The notes beneath the pieces are model-generated. The model was not told the DNA's origin, did no database searches, and was given only the letters and a program-made list of their open reading frames with translations. Source: Nocardioides malaquae (GTDB taxonomy: Bacteria > Actinomycetota > Actinomycetes > Propionibacteriales > Nocardioidaceae). Taken from it: DNA of 64,000 nt. This document shows positions 34,522 to 43,150 of the stretch, in pieces. The DNA lies in assembly GCF_015070385.1 (NCBI RefSeq), contig NZ_JADCSA010000016.1, positions 1 through 64,000 on the forward strand. The letters are read 5' to 3'. A program made the position numbers and the translations under genes. The stretch's first letter is position 1. Each line of letters opens with the position of its first letter.

Positions 34522-34594
34522 GCGGACGTAGCTCAGTTGGTAGAGCGCGACCTTCCCAAGGTCGATGTCGCGAGTTCGAGTCTCGTCGTCCGCT
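34522..34594 (+). tRNA. tRNA-Gly (anticodon CCC)
   Basis: The 73-nt cloverleaf is clear. The acceptor stem pairs GCGGACG with CGTCCGC, and the D arm is GCTCAGTTGGTAGAGC. The anticodon arm is CGACC-TTCCCAA-GGTCG, giving anticodon CCC, which reads GGG. The T arm is GCGAG-TTCGAGT-CTCGT. The discriminator base is U and CCA is not encoded. Confidence 0.95.
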
Positions 34595-34600
34595 CCGCGC

Positions 34601-34653
34601 GCAGACGGCGGAAGGTTCGGGTCACCAGGTGACTCGCACCTTCCGCCATCTGC
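34601..34653 (+). terminator. Terminator hairpin downstream of tRNA-Gly
   Basis: A long stem with one mismatch (34601-34616 with 34638-34653) encloses a smaller GTCACC/GGTGAC hairpin (621-626 with 628-633). It begins seven bases after the tRNA and could also serve the convergent gene that ends at 34665. Confidence 0.75.
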
Positions 34654-34664
34654 ATTTCCTGCGG

Positions 34665-35969
34665 TCACTGGGCCGCGAGGCGGCCCCAGGAGCGACCGGC
34701 ATCGCGGGAGACCTCCACGACGCCCACCCCGTCATTGATCACGCTGATCACCACCTCGTCACCCTGCGGCTGGATCGTGATCTCGGGGTCCGAGTCCGCC
34801 GAGCGAGCCCGGGTCAGGGTGAGCTCCGACCAGTCCAGGCCGTCGCTGGCGTGGAAGCCCGGTTGTCGTCCGGCGTCATCCAGCCACTCCTCCACGTCGA
34901 GCACCAGGGTTCCGTCAGGAGCGACGCCGCCCTGACCGTATGAGGTCGCCGGTCGGCCCTCGACCTCGAAGGTCTCCCACGAGTCGCCGCCGTCCAGGGA
35001 ACGGTGCACGCGGGCGTACGGGAAGATGGTGAAACCCTCCTCGTTGGTCACCTGTGCTGCGCTCTCCACGAAGGCGAGCACGCCGGGCCGAGCAGACGGC
35101 AGCAGCGTGACGGTCTTCCTCACCCCACCGTCGAACGCCTTGGCCTGCCACGTCCGCGCCCCGTCGGAGGACCAGATCACCTTCATGCCCTCGCCTCGCG
35201 CCCAGGTCCAGCCGAGCAGGGTGCCGTCGGACTGGGCCATTACCTGGGCGCCGGGGTCAGGGATGGAGAGGGGGCGCGCCACGGCGGTGTCGGGGTCGAG
35301 GGCGACGAGACGCCCGCCCCAGGTCTGGGCCCGCACCAATGTCTCGCCGTCCTCCATCGGCCCGGGCACGTCCTCCACCCGCAAGGGTGTGGTGGAGCCG
35401 TCGGGCCGTACCACCAGTCCCCCCTCCAGCTGGGAGACATGGAAGGCGTCCCCACCCAGGGCGGTCACCTTCGACTCAAAGTCGGCCCCCGGCACCGGCA
35501 CGGAGACCGACGTCGCGAAGCCGTCGCGGGTGAGCTTCAACTCCCACTCCCCACCCGGGCAGCGGCGCGGGCACCGCCGCCAGAGGGCAGCGCGTACGTC
35601 GTCGTCGCCGGGCGCCACAGCGAGCCGGTACAGCCACGGGTCGGGGCTCGCGGCGGCCTTGTCAGTGCCCTGAGGAGGCACAGGCTCGGGCCTCTCAGGC
35701 CCCTCCGGGTCGGTGGGCGAGGTCGTGGGCTTGCTCGTGGGCGAGGTCGCCGGCGGCACGCCCAGGTCGGCAGAGGGTCCACCCACCACCGCCTGCCCCC
35801 CGATCACGAGGACCGCCGCGACGAGCGCCGCCGCCCCCGCTCCGGCCGCCCGCCGACGGTGGCGCCGGCGGAGGCCTCGCTCCCGCAGGGACTCGTAGGA
35901 CGGCGGCCGCACCTCGACCTCGTGCTGTCGCTCGCGCTCCGCACGGAGCAGGTCGTCGAGTCGCGTCAT
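34665..35969 (-). CDS. Single-pass membrane protein with extracellular Asp-box/beta-propeller domain; partner of the ECF sigma factor
   Basis: This 434-residue protein has a short cytoplasmic N-terminus (LDDLLRAERERQHEVEV, about 1-40), an Arg-rich stop sequence (RRRHRRR), one helix (about 40-62), a Pro/Thr/Ser spacer, and an extracellular domain of repeated S-x-D-x-G-x-x-W boxes (SSDGARTWQAK, SLDGGDSWETF, SRDAGRSWGRL). Such boxes mark sialidase-like propellers. It is translationally coupled to the ECF sigma gene by ATGA. By position it is the likely anti-sigma or signal-input protein, although its cytoplasmic part lacks a recognisable zinc-type anti-sigma motif. Confidence 0.7.
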   Translation of the reverse strand: MTRLDDLLRAERERQHEVEVRPPSYESLRERGLRRRHRRRAAGAGAAALVAAVLVIGGQAVVGGPSADLGVPPATSPTSKPTTSPTDPEGPERPEPVPPQGTDKAAASPDPWLYRLAVAPGDDDVRAALWRRCPRRCPGGEWELKLTRDGFATSVSVPVPGADFESKVTALGGDAFHVSQLEGGLVVRPDGSTTPLRVEDVPGPMEDGETLVRAQTWGGRLVALDPDTAVARPLSIPDPGAQVMAQSDGTLLGWTWARGEGMKVIWSSDGARTWQAKAFDGGVRKTVTLLPSARPGVLAFVESAAQVTNEEGFTIFPYARVHRSLDGGDSWETFEVEGRPATSYGQGGVAPDGTLVLDVEEWLDDAGRQPGFHASDGLDWSELTLTRARSADSDPEITIQPQGDEVVISVINDGVGVVEVSRDAGRSWGRLAAQ

Positions 35970-36529
35970 GCGTCTTCCCTCCTCGTGGCCCGGACCGTCG
36001 GGGTTGCCCGTGCGGCGTCCACGGGGGCCTCGTCGCCGATGAGTGCTGCGAGTGCCGTACGCCCGCGGCTGAGCCGCGCCTTGACCGTGCCGACCGGCAC
36101 GCCCAAGGTGCGGGCGACTTCTGTCACCGGCAGGTCGGCGAGGTGGTGCAGGGCGATCGCCTCCCGCTGGGCGGCGGGCAGCTGCCGCAGCGCCGCCACG
36201 AGGGTCACGTGGGCGTCGCTGGCTCCCGATCGGTCACCCGGCCGGTCCGCCTGGCGCTCGCGCACCAGGTGCAGCACCTCGCCCCGCCTTCGGCGTCGGT
36301 GCCGACTGCGCGCCTGGTTGACCGCGACGGTGCGCAGCCACGCCTCGGGGTTCTCCAGCTCGGCGAAGCGGCGCCCCCGGGCGACGGCACGCACGAACGC
36401 CTCCTGGACGACCTCCTCGGCCTCGGTCAGGTCACCGCAGACGCCGTGGAGCTGCACGACGAGCCGACGGTAGGCGCCGTCGAAGAGCTGCGCGACCACG
36501 TCGTCCGGCCCGCCGGGTCGTTCCCCCAT
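35966..36529 (-). CDS. ECF RNA polymerase sigma factor (sigma-70 family)
   Basis: The 187-residue protein contains region 2 (about 12-75: YRRLVVQLHGVCGDLTEAEEVVQEAFVRA, with NPEAWLRTVAVNQARSRHRR) and region 4 (about 105-160: LPAAQREAIALHHLADLPVTEVA and VPVGTVKARLSRGR). It would direct RNA polymerase to a small regulon in response to an envelope signal. ATG 36529 has GGAGGAG 8 nt upstream and gives the family length. The next gene in the operon encodes a membrane protein that is its probable regulator. Confidence 0.9.
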   Translation of the reverse strand: MGERPGGPDDVVAQLFDGAYRRLVVQLHGVCGDLTEAEEVVQEAFVRAVARGRRFAELENPEAWLRTVAVNQARSRHRRRRRGEVLHLVRERQADRPGDRSGASDAHVTLVAALRQLPAAQREAIALHHLADLPVTEVARTLGVPVGTVKARLSRGRTALAALIGDEAPVDAARATPTVRATRREDA

Positions 36530-36612
36530 CACGCTCTCCTCCCGCGCTCGCACCAGCCTGTCAGGGGTACGACTCGCGGCGCGAGGTTTCGGTTGCACGT
36601 ACGGTGGCTGCC

Positions 36613-37251
36613 GTGGAGTTCACCGGTTTCCCCGTCGCGGCCCTCGACTTCTACGACGACCTCGAGATGGAGAACACCAAGGCGTTCTGGGAGGCCCACA
36701 AGCAGGTCTACCTGGAGTCCGTGCGCCGCCCGATCGAGGCGCTGGCCGCCGCCCTCGCGCCCCAGTTCGGCGCCGCGAAGATCTTCCGGCCCCACCGCGA
36801 CGTGCGCTTCCGCGCCGACAAGACGCCCTACAAGACCCACCAGGGCATGTTCGTGGCGGTCGCCCCGCGCACGGGCTGGTACTTCGAGATCTCCCCCCGC
36901 GGTACGCGCGTGGGCGCCGGCTTCTACGAGGCGAGCGGTCCGCGGCTGGCGGCGGTGCGCGCCGCGATCGACGACGACAAGTCGGGCAAGGCGCTGGCGC
37001 GCCTGGTGCGGCGCTACGAGAAGGACGGCTGGGAGATCGGCGGCGACCAGCTGAAGACGGCGCCGCGCGGCTACACCGTCGACCATCCGCGGATCGAGCT
37101 GCTGCGCCACAAGCAGCTCTTCGTCGGCCGCCCCTACGGCTTCGAGGCCGACGCGCTGGGCGCGGACCTCGTGGAGCGCGTACGCACGGACTGGGAGGCG
37201 CTGCGTCCGCTGCTCACCTGGCTGACGACGCAGCCGAAGCCCGAGGAGTGA
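36613..37251 (+). CDS. DUF2461 family protein
   Basis: This 212-residue cytosolic protein is of the DUF2461 family, whose function is unknown. It begins VEFTGFPVAALDFYDDLE and contains the conserved NTKAFWEAHK, the block RPHRDVRFRADKTPYKTHQG and the later LKTAPRGYTVDHPRIELLRHK. GTG 36613 lies seven bases after TACGGT and matches where relatives start. A GTG nine bases earlier is also in frame. Confidence 0.88.
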   Translation: MEFTGFPVAALDFYDDLEMENTKAFWEAHKQVYLESVRRPIEALAAALAPQFGAAKIFRPHRDVRFRADKTPYKTHQGMFVAVAPRTGWYFEISPRGTRVGAGFYEASGPRLAAVRAAIDDDKSGKALARLVRRYEKDGWEIGGDQLKTAPRGYTVDHPRIELLRHKQLFVGRPYGFEADALGADLVERVRTDWEALRPLLTWLTTQPKPEE

Positions 37252-37261
37252 CGGCGCGACC

Positions 37262-37720
37262 TCAGTGGGGCTGCCAGGCGTCCTCGTCGGCGGTGCGCGA
37301 GGTGACCGCCTCCGGGAGGTCGCCGGCCGACAGCTGGGCGATCGAGACCTGCTCGAAGACGTCACGCAGCGAGTGGCGGGCGGCGATCCACACGTGCTGG
37401 AGCACCTCGGCGGAGTCCTTGTACTCCACCGACTCCGGGCGTAGGCCGTAGACCGACACCAACGGTCCGTCGACGGCGCGGATCACGTCGGCCACCGAGA
37501 CCTCCGAGGCGTCGCGCGCCAGCCGCCAGCCGCCGGACTGGCCCCGCTGGGAGACGACGACCCCGCTCTTGCGCAGGTCGGCGAGGATCGCCTGGAGGAA
37601 GCCGTGCGGGATCTCCTGGCGCCGCCCCAGCTCCTCGGCGCTGACCGGACGACCGTCGGTGCTGCGGGCCATCTCGATGAGCGCGCGCAGGGCGTAGTCG
37701 GACTTGGCGGAGACGCGCAT
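37262..37720 (-). CDS. Rrf2 family transcriptional regulator lacking cysteines
   Basis: This 152-residue winged-helix regulator begins MRVSAKSDYALRALIEMA, a classic Rrf2 start, with a recognition segment IPHGFLQAILADLRKSGVVVSQRG and GGWRLARDASEVSVADVIRAVDG. It contains no cysteine, so it cannot hold the Fe-S cluster of IscR or NsrR. Cys-less members such as CymR sense sulphur status through protein partners. The adjacent TauE/SafE permease gene fits a sulphur theme. The frame is open upstream, but the ATG at 37720 is the only family-like start. Confidence 0.88.
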   Translation of the reverse strand: MRVSAKSDYALRALIEMARSTDGRPVSAEELGRRQEIPHGFLQAILADLRKSGVVVSQRGQSGGWRLARDASEVSVADVIRAVDGPLVSVYGLRPESVEYKDSAEVLQHVWIAARHSLRDVFEQVSIAQLSAGDLPEAVTSRTADEDAWQPH

Positions 37721-37779
37721 GGTTCCCAGTCTGTCAGACGCGACGGGGGCGTACGCCCGGAGCGTGGCGGGCGTGTGCC

Positions 37780-38685
37780 TCACGCGTCGACGAGCTCCCG
37801 CACCTCGACCGCGGCGGCCGGCGACCGTCGTACGGCGCGCTCGCGGCGGACCACCCAGACCAGGAGACCGACCCAGACCGCGGCGACGGCCCCCAGCAGC
37901 CAGGCCTGGGCCGCGCCCGACGCACCGGCCCAGATCGCCAGCGTGCGGGAGTTGGTGAAGATGATGAGGCCGCCGGCGGCGACCCCCAGGACCCGCGGTG
38001 CCATGTGACGCACGAGGTAGGCGGCGATGGGGGCGGCCAGCACTCCACCGACCAGCAGGGCGGCGGTGAAGCGCCACGGGATGGCCTCGGAGTGCATGGC
38101 GAAGAGGAAGCCCAGCGACCCACCGACGGCCACGACGAACTCGGTCGTCGACACCGATCCGACGACCTTGCGCGGCTCCAGCCGACCCGACGAGAGCAGC
38201 GTCGTGGTGCCGACGGGCCCCCATCCGCCACCCCCGATGGAGTCGAGGGTGCCACCGAAGAGACCCATCGGCACGAGGAAGAACGGCGAGTTGCGCTCCT
38301 TGAGGCGCGGGCGGCCGCCCCCGAGCACCAGGAAGCGGAAGAGCACGTAGCCACCGAGCAGCAGCAACAGCGTGGCCACCAACAGTTTGGCGAGCTCGGC
38401 GTCCAGGCTGACCAGGAAGACCGCGCCGCAGAACGCCCCGACGAAGCCGGGCACCGCCAGGATGGAGACGGTCCGCCAGTCGGTGTTGCCCATCTTCGCG
38501 TGGGAGATGCCCGAGGCCAGGGTGGTGCCGATCTGGGCGAAGTGCACCGATGCCGAGGCGGCTGCAGGGGCGACGCCGACGCCCACCAGCATGGTGGTCG
38601 ACGTGACGCCGTATCCCATGCCGAGGGAGCCGTCGACGAGCTGCGCGACGAAGCCGAAGACGGCGAGGAGGACCAGGAGGGGCAT
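37780..38685 (-). CDS. TauE/SafE family sulphite/organosulphonate exporter
   Basis: This is a membrane permease of about 301 residues and eight or nine helices. LLVLLAVFGFVAQLVDGSLGMGYG is the conserved first repeat, with GVAPAAASASVHFAQIGTTLASG; the second repeat holds GGTLDSIGGGGWGPVGTTTLL. Family members export sulphite, sulphoacetate or similar anions. ATG 38685 starts at the first helix; an ATG 34 codons earlier would add a non-conserved leader. The neighbouring Rrf2 gene lies 59 bp downstream on the same strand and may be co-transcribed. Confidence 0.85.
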   Translation of the reverse strand: MPLLVLLAVFGFVAQLVDGSLGMGYGVTSTTMLVGVGVAPAAASASVHFAQIGTTLASGISHAKMGNTDWRTVSILAVPGFVGAFCGAVFLVSLDAELAKLLVATLLLLLGGYVLFRFLVLGGGRPRLKERNSPFFLVPMGLFGGTLDSIGGGGWGPVGTTTLLSSGRLEPRKVVGSVSTTEFVVAVGGSLGFLFAMHSEAIPWRFTAALLVGGVLAAPIAAYLVRHMAPRVLGVAAGGLIIFTNSRTLAIWAGASGAAQAWLLGAVAAVWVGLLVWVVRRERAVRRSPAAAVEVRELVDA

Positions 38686-38990
38686 GGGGCCACGGACTTT
38701 CGTGAGCGCCGGCGTCGGCGCGTTGGGCGGGAGGGGGGCGACCTCAGCGGATCGACCAAGTTGGTTCGATCCATAAAGACAACCCAATTACTAAACTTAG
38801 GTGCCCAAAAGGGTCTCGTCAAGCACGTGACGCGCGGCGTGGCTCACGTCGCGTCATCAGATGTGGGCAGTTGGGTTGACCCACTTGGAACCCCGGGGCA
38901 CAATTAAGTTACCGACCGGTAGCCGGGTCGGCCATGAACCACGCTCGCACCGACACCAGGTCGGTTGCACGGATAGGAACAGGTGGGGCA
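38686..38990. promoter_or_regulatory. Regulatory region between the divergent TauE and acyl-CoA dehydrogenase genes
   Basis: No gene is seen in these 305 bp, and the middle part is much less GC-rich than its surroundings. It contains an 11-bp interrupted inverted repeat GGATCGACCAA-G-TTGGTTCGATCC (38749-38772, one bulged T), a short CTAA-AC-TTAG dyad (38791-38800), a TTGACC -35-like box (38876-38881) and the TACCGACCGGTA element (38910-38921). The first two are placed to control the TauE gene, the last to control the dehydrogenase. Confidence 0.55.
38910..38921. promoter_or_regulatory. TACCGACCGGTA operator candidate upstream of acyl-CoA dehydrogenase
   Basis: Two TACCG/CGGTA half-sites flank a central AC. 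The element lies 70 bp before the dehydrogenase start and matches the palindrome upstream of etfD at 18879-18890. Both targets belong to acyl-CoA oxidation, so a common regulator is inferred. Confidence 0.6.
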
Positions 38991-40871
38991 GTGAGCCACT
39001 ACAAGAGCAACCTGCGCGACATCGAGTTCAACCTCTTCGAGGTGCTCGGCCGCGACGAGATCCTCGGCCAGGGTCCCTTCTCCGAGGTCGACAGCGACAC
39101 CGCCCGCGAGGTGCTCGCCGAGGTCGACCGTCTCGCCCGCGAGGACATCGCCGCCTCCTACGAGGACAGCGACCGCAACCCGCCGGTCTTCGACCCCAAG
39201 ACCCACAGCGCCCCCATCCCCGAGTCGTTCAAGAAGAGCTACCGGGCCTGGATGGACTCCGAGTTCTGGCGCCTGCAGATCCGCGAGGAGCTGGGCGGCA
39301 CGCTCGCCCCGCCGACCATCAACTGGGCGATCGGCGAGCTCGTGCTCGGCGCCAACGCACCCGTGCACATGTATGCCGCGGGCGCGCCGTTCGCCGGCGT
39401 CGTTTGGAACAACTCCAACGGTCTCGAGCGCGACCAGCGCGTCGCCCAGATCATGGTCGAGCGCCAGTGGGGCTGCACCATGGTCCTCACCGAGCCCGAC
39501 GCCGGCTCCGACGTCGGCGCCGGCCGCGCGAAGGCCACGCCCAACGAGGACGGTTCCTGGAACGTCACCGGCGTGAAGCGCTTCATCACCTCCGCCACCA
39601 ACGACATGACCGAGAACGTCATGCACCTGGTGCTCGCCCGTCCCGAGGGCGTCGAGGGTGCCGGCGGCCCCGGCACCAAGGGCCTCTCGCTCTTCTGGAT
39701 GCCCGAGTGGCACTTCGACCACGAGACCGGCGAGCTGACCGGTGAGCGCAACGGCATCTACGTGACCAACGTCGAGCACAAGATGGGCATCAAGGTCTCC
39801 AACACCTGCGAGGTCACCTTCGGCGACCCGCAGGTCGGCGGTGGCGAGCCCGCCAAGGGTTGGCTGGTCGGCGAGGTGCACAACGGCATCGCGCAGATGT
39901 TCGACGTCATCGAGAACGCCCGCATGATGGTCGGCACCAAGGCCATCGCCACCCTCTCCACCGGCTACCTCAACGCGCTGGAGTACGCCAAGACCCGCGT
40001 GCAGGGCGCCGACCTCACCCAGTCGGCCGACAAGACCGCCCCGCGCGTCACCATCACCCACCACCCCGACGTGCGCCGCTCGCTCATGACGCAGAAGGCG
40101 TTCTCCGAGGCCATGCGCGCCCTGGTGCTCTACACCGCCTCCTGGCAGGACCAGGTCATCCAGGCCGAGCACGAGGGCACGAGCGACTCCGACGAGGCCC
40201 GCCTCGCCGTCGCCGTCAACGACCTGCTCCTCCCGATCGTCAAGGGCTACGGCTCCGAGCGCTCGTGGGTGCTGCTGGGCACCGAGTCGCTGCAGACCTT
40301 CGGTGGCTCCGGCTTCCTGCAGGAGTACCCGATCGAGCAGTACGTGCGCGACGCCAAGATCGACACCCTCTACGAGGGCACCACCGCGATCCAGGGCCAG
40401 GACTTCTTCTTCCGCAAGATCGTCAAGGACCAGGGCCGCGCCCTGGGCCACCTGGCGAAGGAGATCGAGGCCTTCATCGGATCCCCCGAGGGCGACGAGC
40501 GCCTCAAGGTCGAGCGTGGCCTGCTGGCCAAGGCCCTCGAGGACGCCAACGCGCTGGTCGGCCACATGATCAACGACCTGATGTCCGCCCAGGAGGACAT
40601 CAAGAACATCTACAAGGTCGGCCTGAACACCTCCCGCGTGCTGATGGTGCTCGGCGACGTGGTCTGCGCCTGGCTGCTGCTGCGCGGAGCCGAGGTCGCG
40701 CTGGCCAAGCTGGGTGGCGAGGTCTCCGCGAAGGACAAGTCCTTCTACGAGGGCAAGGTCGCCGCGGCGTCCTGGTTCGCCACGCAGAACCTGCCGAAGA
40801 TCAGCTCGGAGCTCGCCATCGCCCAGGCCACCGACCTCTCGGTCATGGAGATCGACGAGGCGGCGTTCTGA
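38991..40871 (+). CDS. Acyl-CoA dehydrogenase (long C-terminal type, FadE5-like)
   Basis: This FAD enzyme introduces the first double bond of acyl-CoA beta-oxidation and passes electrons to ETF. At 626 residues it belongs to the larger class with an extra C-terminal domain. Visible features are [19 protein letters not shown] (FAD/substrate loop), the block [10 protein letters not shown], and the [21 protein letters not shown] and [17 protein letters not shown] segment, which normally contains the catalytic glutamate (here in YEGTTAIQ). The GTG at 38991 opens [20 protein letters not shown], the conserved N-terminus; an ATG at 38934 would add 19 unrelated residues. Monocistronic, with a terminator after it. 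Confidence 0.92.
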   Translation: MSHYKSNLRDIEFNLFEVLGRDEILGQGPFSEVDSDTAREVLAEVDRLAREDIAASYEDSDRNPPVFDPKTHSAPIPESFKKSYRAWMDSEFWRLQIREELGGTLAPPTINWAIGELVLGANAPVHMYAAGAPFAGVVWNNSNGLERDQRVAQIMVERQWGCTMVLTEPDAGSDVGAGRAKATPNEDGSWNVTGVKRFITSATNDMTENVMHLVLARPEGVEGAGGPGTKGLSLFWMPEWHFDHETGELTGERNGIYVTNVEHKMGIKVSNTCEVTFGDPQVGGGEPAKGWLVGEVHNGIAQMFDVIENARMMVGTKAIATLSTGYLNALEYAKTRVQGADLTQSADKTAPRVTITHHPDVRRSLMTQKAFSEAMRALVLYTASWQDQVIQAEHEGTSDSDEARLAVAVNDLLLPIVKGYGSERSWVLLGTESLQTFGGSGFLQEYPIEQYVRDAKIDTLYEGTTAIQGQDFFFRKIVKDQGRALGHLAKEIEAFIGSPEGDERLKVERGLLAKALEDANALVGHMINDLMSAQEDIKNIYKVGLNTSRVLMVLGDVVCAWLLLRGAEVALAKLGGEVSAKDKSFYEGKVAAASWFATQNLPKISSELAIAQATDLSVMEIDEAAF

Positions 40872-40888
40872 TCCGCGCCTGATCACGC

Positions 40889-40924
40889 ACGAAGGGCCGC
40901 ACCCCTCGGGGTGCGGCCCTTCGT
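40889..40924 (+). terminator. Intrinsic terminator after acyl-CoA dehydrogenase
   Basis: A perfect stem of 16-17 bp (40889-40905 with 40908-40924) with a TC centre follows the stop by 17 nt. No T-run. Confidence 0.85.
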
Positions 40925-40961
40925 CATGTCCGGGTGACCTGTCGGCCACCTGCGTACGACC

Positions 40962-41198
40962 TCAGACGACGTCGCGGCGGTCGACGTGACCGTCGACGCG
41001 GCGCTCCTCGACGTGGCGGGTCTCGCTGCGCTGCTTGTTCATCACCAGGCCGAGCACGAGCGACAGCACACCGGCGATGACGAGGATCCACCCCAGCGTC
41101 TCCGTGGCGACGTAGTCGTCGAGTCCGGGGATGTTGACGACGCCCAGACCGAAGATCAGTCCGAGCACGATCAGGACGATTCCGAGTCCGAGTCCCAT
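40962..41198 (-). CDS. Small membrane protein, DUF6458-like
   Basis: This 78-residue protein has two helices (GLGIVLIVLGLIFGLGVV and TLGWILVIAGVLSLVLGLVM) and a charged cytoplasmic tail rich in Arg and Glu ending HVDRRDVV. The pattern fits the DUF6458 family of actinobacterial membrane proteins with no known role. GGGAGG lies 7 nt before the ATG at 41198, and upstream in-frame codons do not look coding. Confidence 0.8.
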   Translation of the reverse strand: MGLGLGIVLIVLGLIFGLGVVNIPGLDDYVATETLGWILVIAGVLSLVLGLVMNKQRSETRHVEERRVDGHVDRRDVV

Positions 41199-41300
41199 GG
41201 CGCTACCTCCCTGCGTGTGGCGCGGCCGGTGCCGCACCTGTCTGCGGAAGGTGGTGCCCGGCCCGGGCCCCGACGAAACGTCGCAGCCCCGCAGAGCGCC

Positions 41301-43076
41301 TCAGGCGGTCCCGCCCAGCGGCAGCCGCAGGTCGTTTTCGGTGCCGGGGACGACGCGTACGGGCACGCCCCAGTCCTGCTTGACCATGTGGCAGGCCGCG
41401 CCCTCACCGCCGTCGGCGTCGCAGCTCGCGGCCCGGGCAGCGACGTGGAGGACCCCCTCCCCGACGGCTGGGTCGAGCACGAGCCGGCGCACCAGGTCGG
41501 TGCCGCGGCCCGCGCCCTCGCGCAGCAGCGCCTCGGGGGTGGCGCTGACCAGCAGTTGTGACGGCGGCCCGAAGCGATCGTCGACCTTCTGTCCGGGCGG
41601 CGGCGTGAAGTCGACGACGAGCTCGACCTCGGCGCTCACCTCGGTCACCGGCCGCTGGGTGCGATGGGCGAACGCGTCGACCTCGACGACACCGCCGAGT
41701 GGGATGCGGGTGATCCGGTGGGCCGTCGACTCGACCACGTCGAGCGCGTCGCCGTCGACGCTCAGCAGCAGGCCGCTGGGTTCGCTCAACCCCGTGGCGA
41801 CGGTGGTCACCTCGCCGGACTGCGCCGCGCCGGGCTCGGTCTCCACCCACCGGCGCACCGCCCCGTTGTAGGTGTCGGCGACGGCCACCGACCCGTCGGG
41901 CAGCACGGCCAGCCCCAGCGGGTGCTGCAGCAGCGCCTGATCTGCCGGGCCGTCGCGGAAGCCGAAGTCGAAGAGGCCGGTGCCGATCGCGGTGGTCACG
42001 CGCCCGGTGCCGTCGGCGTCGAGCTCGACCCAGCGCAACGACGAGGTCTCGGAGTCGGCCAGCCAGAGTCGGTCGCGGGCCTCGTCGACGGCGAGCCGGG
42101 AGGTCTGCGCGAACCACGCCTCGTCGAGCGGACCGTCGAGCAGGCCCTCGTTGGTCGTGCCCGCGGCGACCTCCACGGCGCCGGTGCGTGGGTCGTACGT
42201 CCACAGCTGGTGGATGCCGGCCATCGCGATCCAGATCCGGTCGCGCCACCAGGCGACGTCCCAGGGGCTGGAGAGACGGTCGGTGCCGTCGCCGGCCATC
42301 CACTGCCGGCCGTCGCCGGCGAGCGTACGCACCTGGCCGGTCGACAGCATGACGCCGGCGAGGCGGTGGCCGACGGTGTCCGCGACGACGAGGTCGTACC
42401 CGACCTCCTCCGCGACGTCAGCAGGCAGCAGGCAGAGGCCGTTGGGCTCGGAGAAGCCACCGAGGCGCTGCTCGACCTCGCCGTCGGCGGAGAGCAGGAC
42501 CACCTCGTCGTGGCCCGCGTCGGCGACGGCCACGCGGCCGTCGGGCAGGCGTACGCCCGCAGCCGGGAACCGCAGGTCGCTCGGCGCGACCTCGGGGGCG
42601 ACGTAGGGCGAGTCGCCGGGCTGCAGGGTGCCGCGCTCGCGGTGCTGCGCAACGAGCTCGCCCAGCAGCGCGTCGACGGCGGGGGCGTGGCCCTCGCCGG
42701 CGTACTGGGCGACGACGTAGCCCTCCGGGTCGACCAGCACCAGCGTCGGCCAGGCGCGGGCGGTGTAGGCGGACCACGTGGTCAGCTCGGGGTCGTCGAG
42801 CACGGGGTGGTGCACCGAGTAGCGCTCGACGGCGGCGACGAGCGCCTCGGGGTCGGCCTCGTGCACGAACTTCGGCGAGTGCACGCCGACGACCACCAGC
42901 TCCTCGGCCCACTTCTCCTCGACCGGGCGCAGCTCGTCGAGCACGTGCAGGCAGTTGATGCAGCAGAAGGTCCAGAAGTCGAGCAGGACGAAGCGGCCAC
43001 GCAGGTCGCCGATCGTCAGGTCGCGGTCGGTGTTGAGCCAGCCTCGGCCGGTAAGTTCGGGGGCGCGTACCTTCAC
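41301..43076 (-). CDS. Thioredoxin-like domain with NHL beta-propeller (NHLRC2-like)
   Basis: This 591-residue protein combines an N-terminal TlpA/thioredoxin-like domain (about 1-150) with active-site CINC (C39-C42, in WTFCCINCLH), then a six-bladed NHL-type propeller (about 165-490; GFSEPNGLCLLP, SSPWDVAWW, QHPLGLAVLPDGSVAVADTYNGAVRRW), and a C-terminal beta domain. No signal peptide is seen, so a cytosolic site is likely. The arrangement matches NHLRC2-type proteins, which are linked to redox maintenance but lack a fixed biochemical role. GTG start. Confidence 0.88.
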   Translation of the reverse strand: MKVRAPELTGRGWLNTDRDLTIGDLRGRFVLLDFWTFCCINCLHVLDELRPVEEKWAEELVVVGVHSPKFVHEADPEALVAAVERYSVHHPVLDDPELTTWSAYTARAWPTLVLVDPEGYVVAQYAGEGHAPAVDALLGELVAQHRERGTLQPGDSPYVAPEVAPSDLRFPAAGVRLPDGRVAVADAGHDEVVLLSADGEVEQRLGGFSEPNGLCLLPADVAEEVGYDLVVADTVGHRLAGVMLSTGQVRTLAGDGRQWMAGDGTDRLSSPWDVAWWRDRIWIAMAGIHQLWTYDPRTGAVEVAAGTTNEGLLDGPLDEAWFAQTSRLAVDEARDRLWLADSETSSLRWVELDADGTGRVTTAIGTGLFDFGFRDGPADQALLQHPLGLAVLPDGSVAVADTYNGAVRRWVETEPGAAQSGEVTTVATGLSEPSGLLLSVDGDALDVVESTAHRITRIPLGGVVEVDAFAHRTQRPVTEVSAEVELVVDFTPPPGQKVDDRFGPPSQLLVSATPEALLREGAGRGTDLVRRLVLDPAVGEGVLHVAARAASCDADGGEGAACHMVKQDWGVPVRVVPGTENDLRLPLGGTA

Positions 43077-43138
43077 CCGGCAATTCTGCCCCGCGGCTGG
43101 TCGCCCGCCTCGCGGCGCGGGTGGTCGGCGTCACCCCC

Positions 43139-43144
43139 TAAGGT
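43139..43144 (+). promoter_or_regulatory. -10 box of a leaderless gene
   Basis: TAAGGT lies six bases before ATG 43151, which would place the transcription start on or beside the start codon. No clear -35 is seen. Confidence 0.45.
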
Positions 43145-43150
43145 GTGCGC

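Noticed and set aside
38934-38990. ATG 38934 as start of the acyl-CoA dehydrogenase
   Set aside because: It adds 19 residues unlike the family, and the conserved N-terminus begins exactly at GTG 38991.
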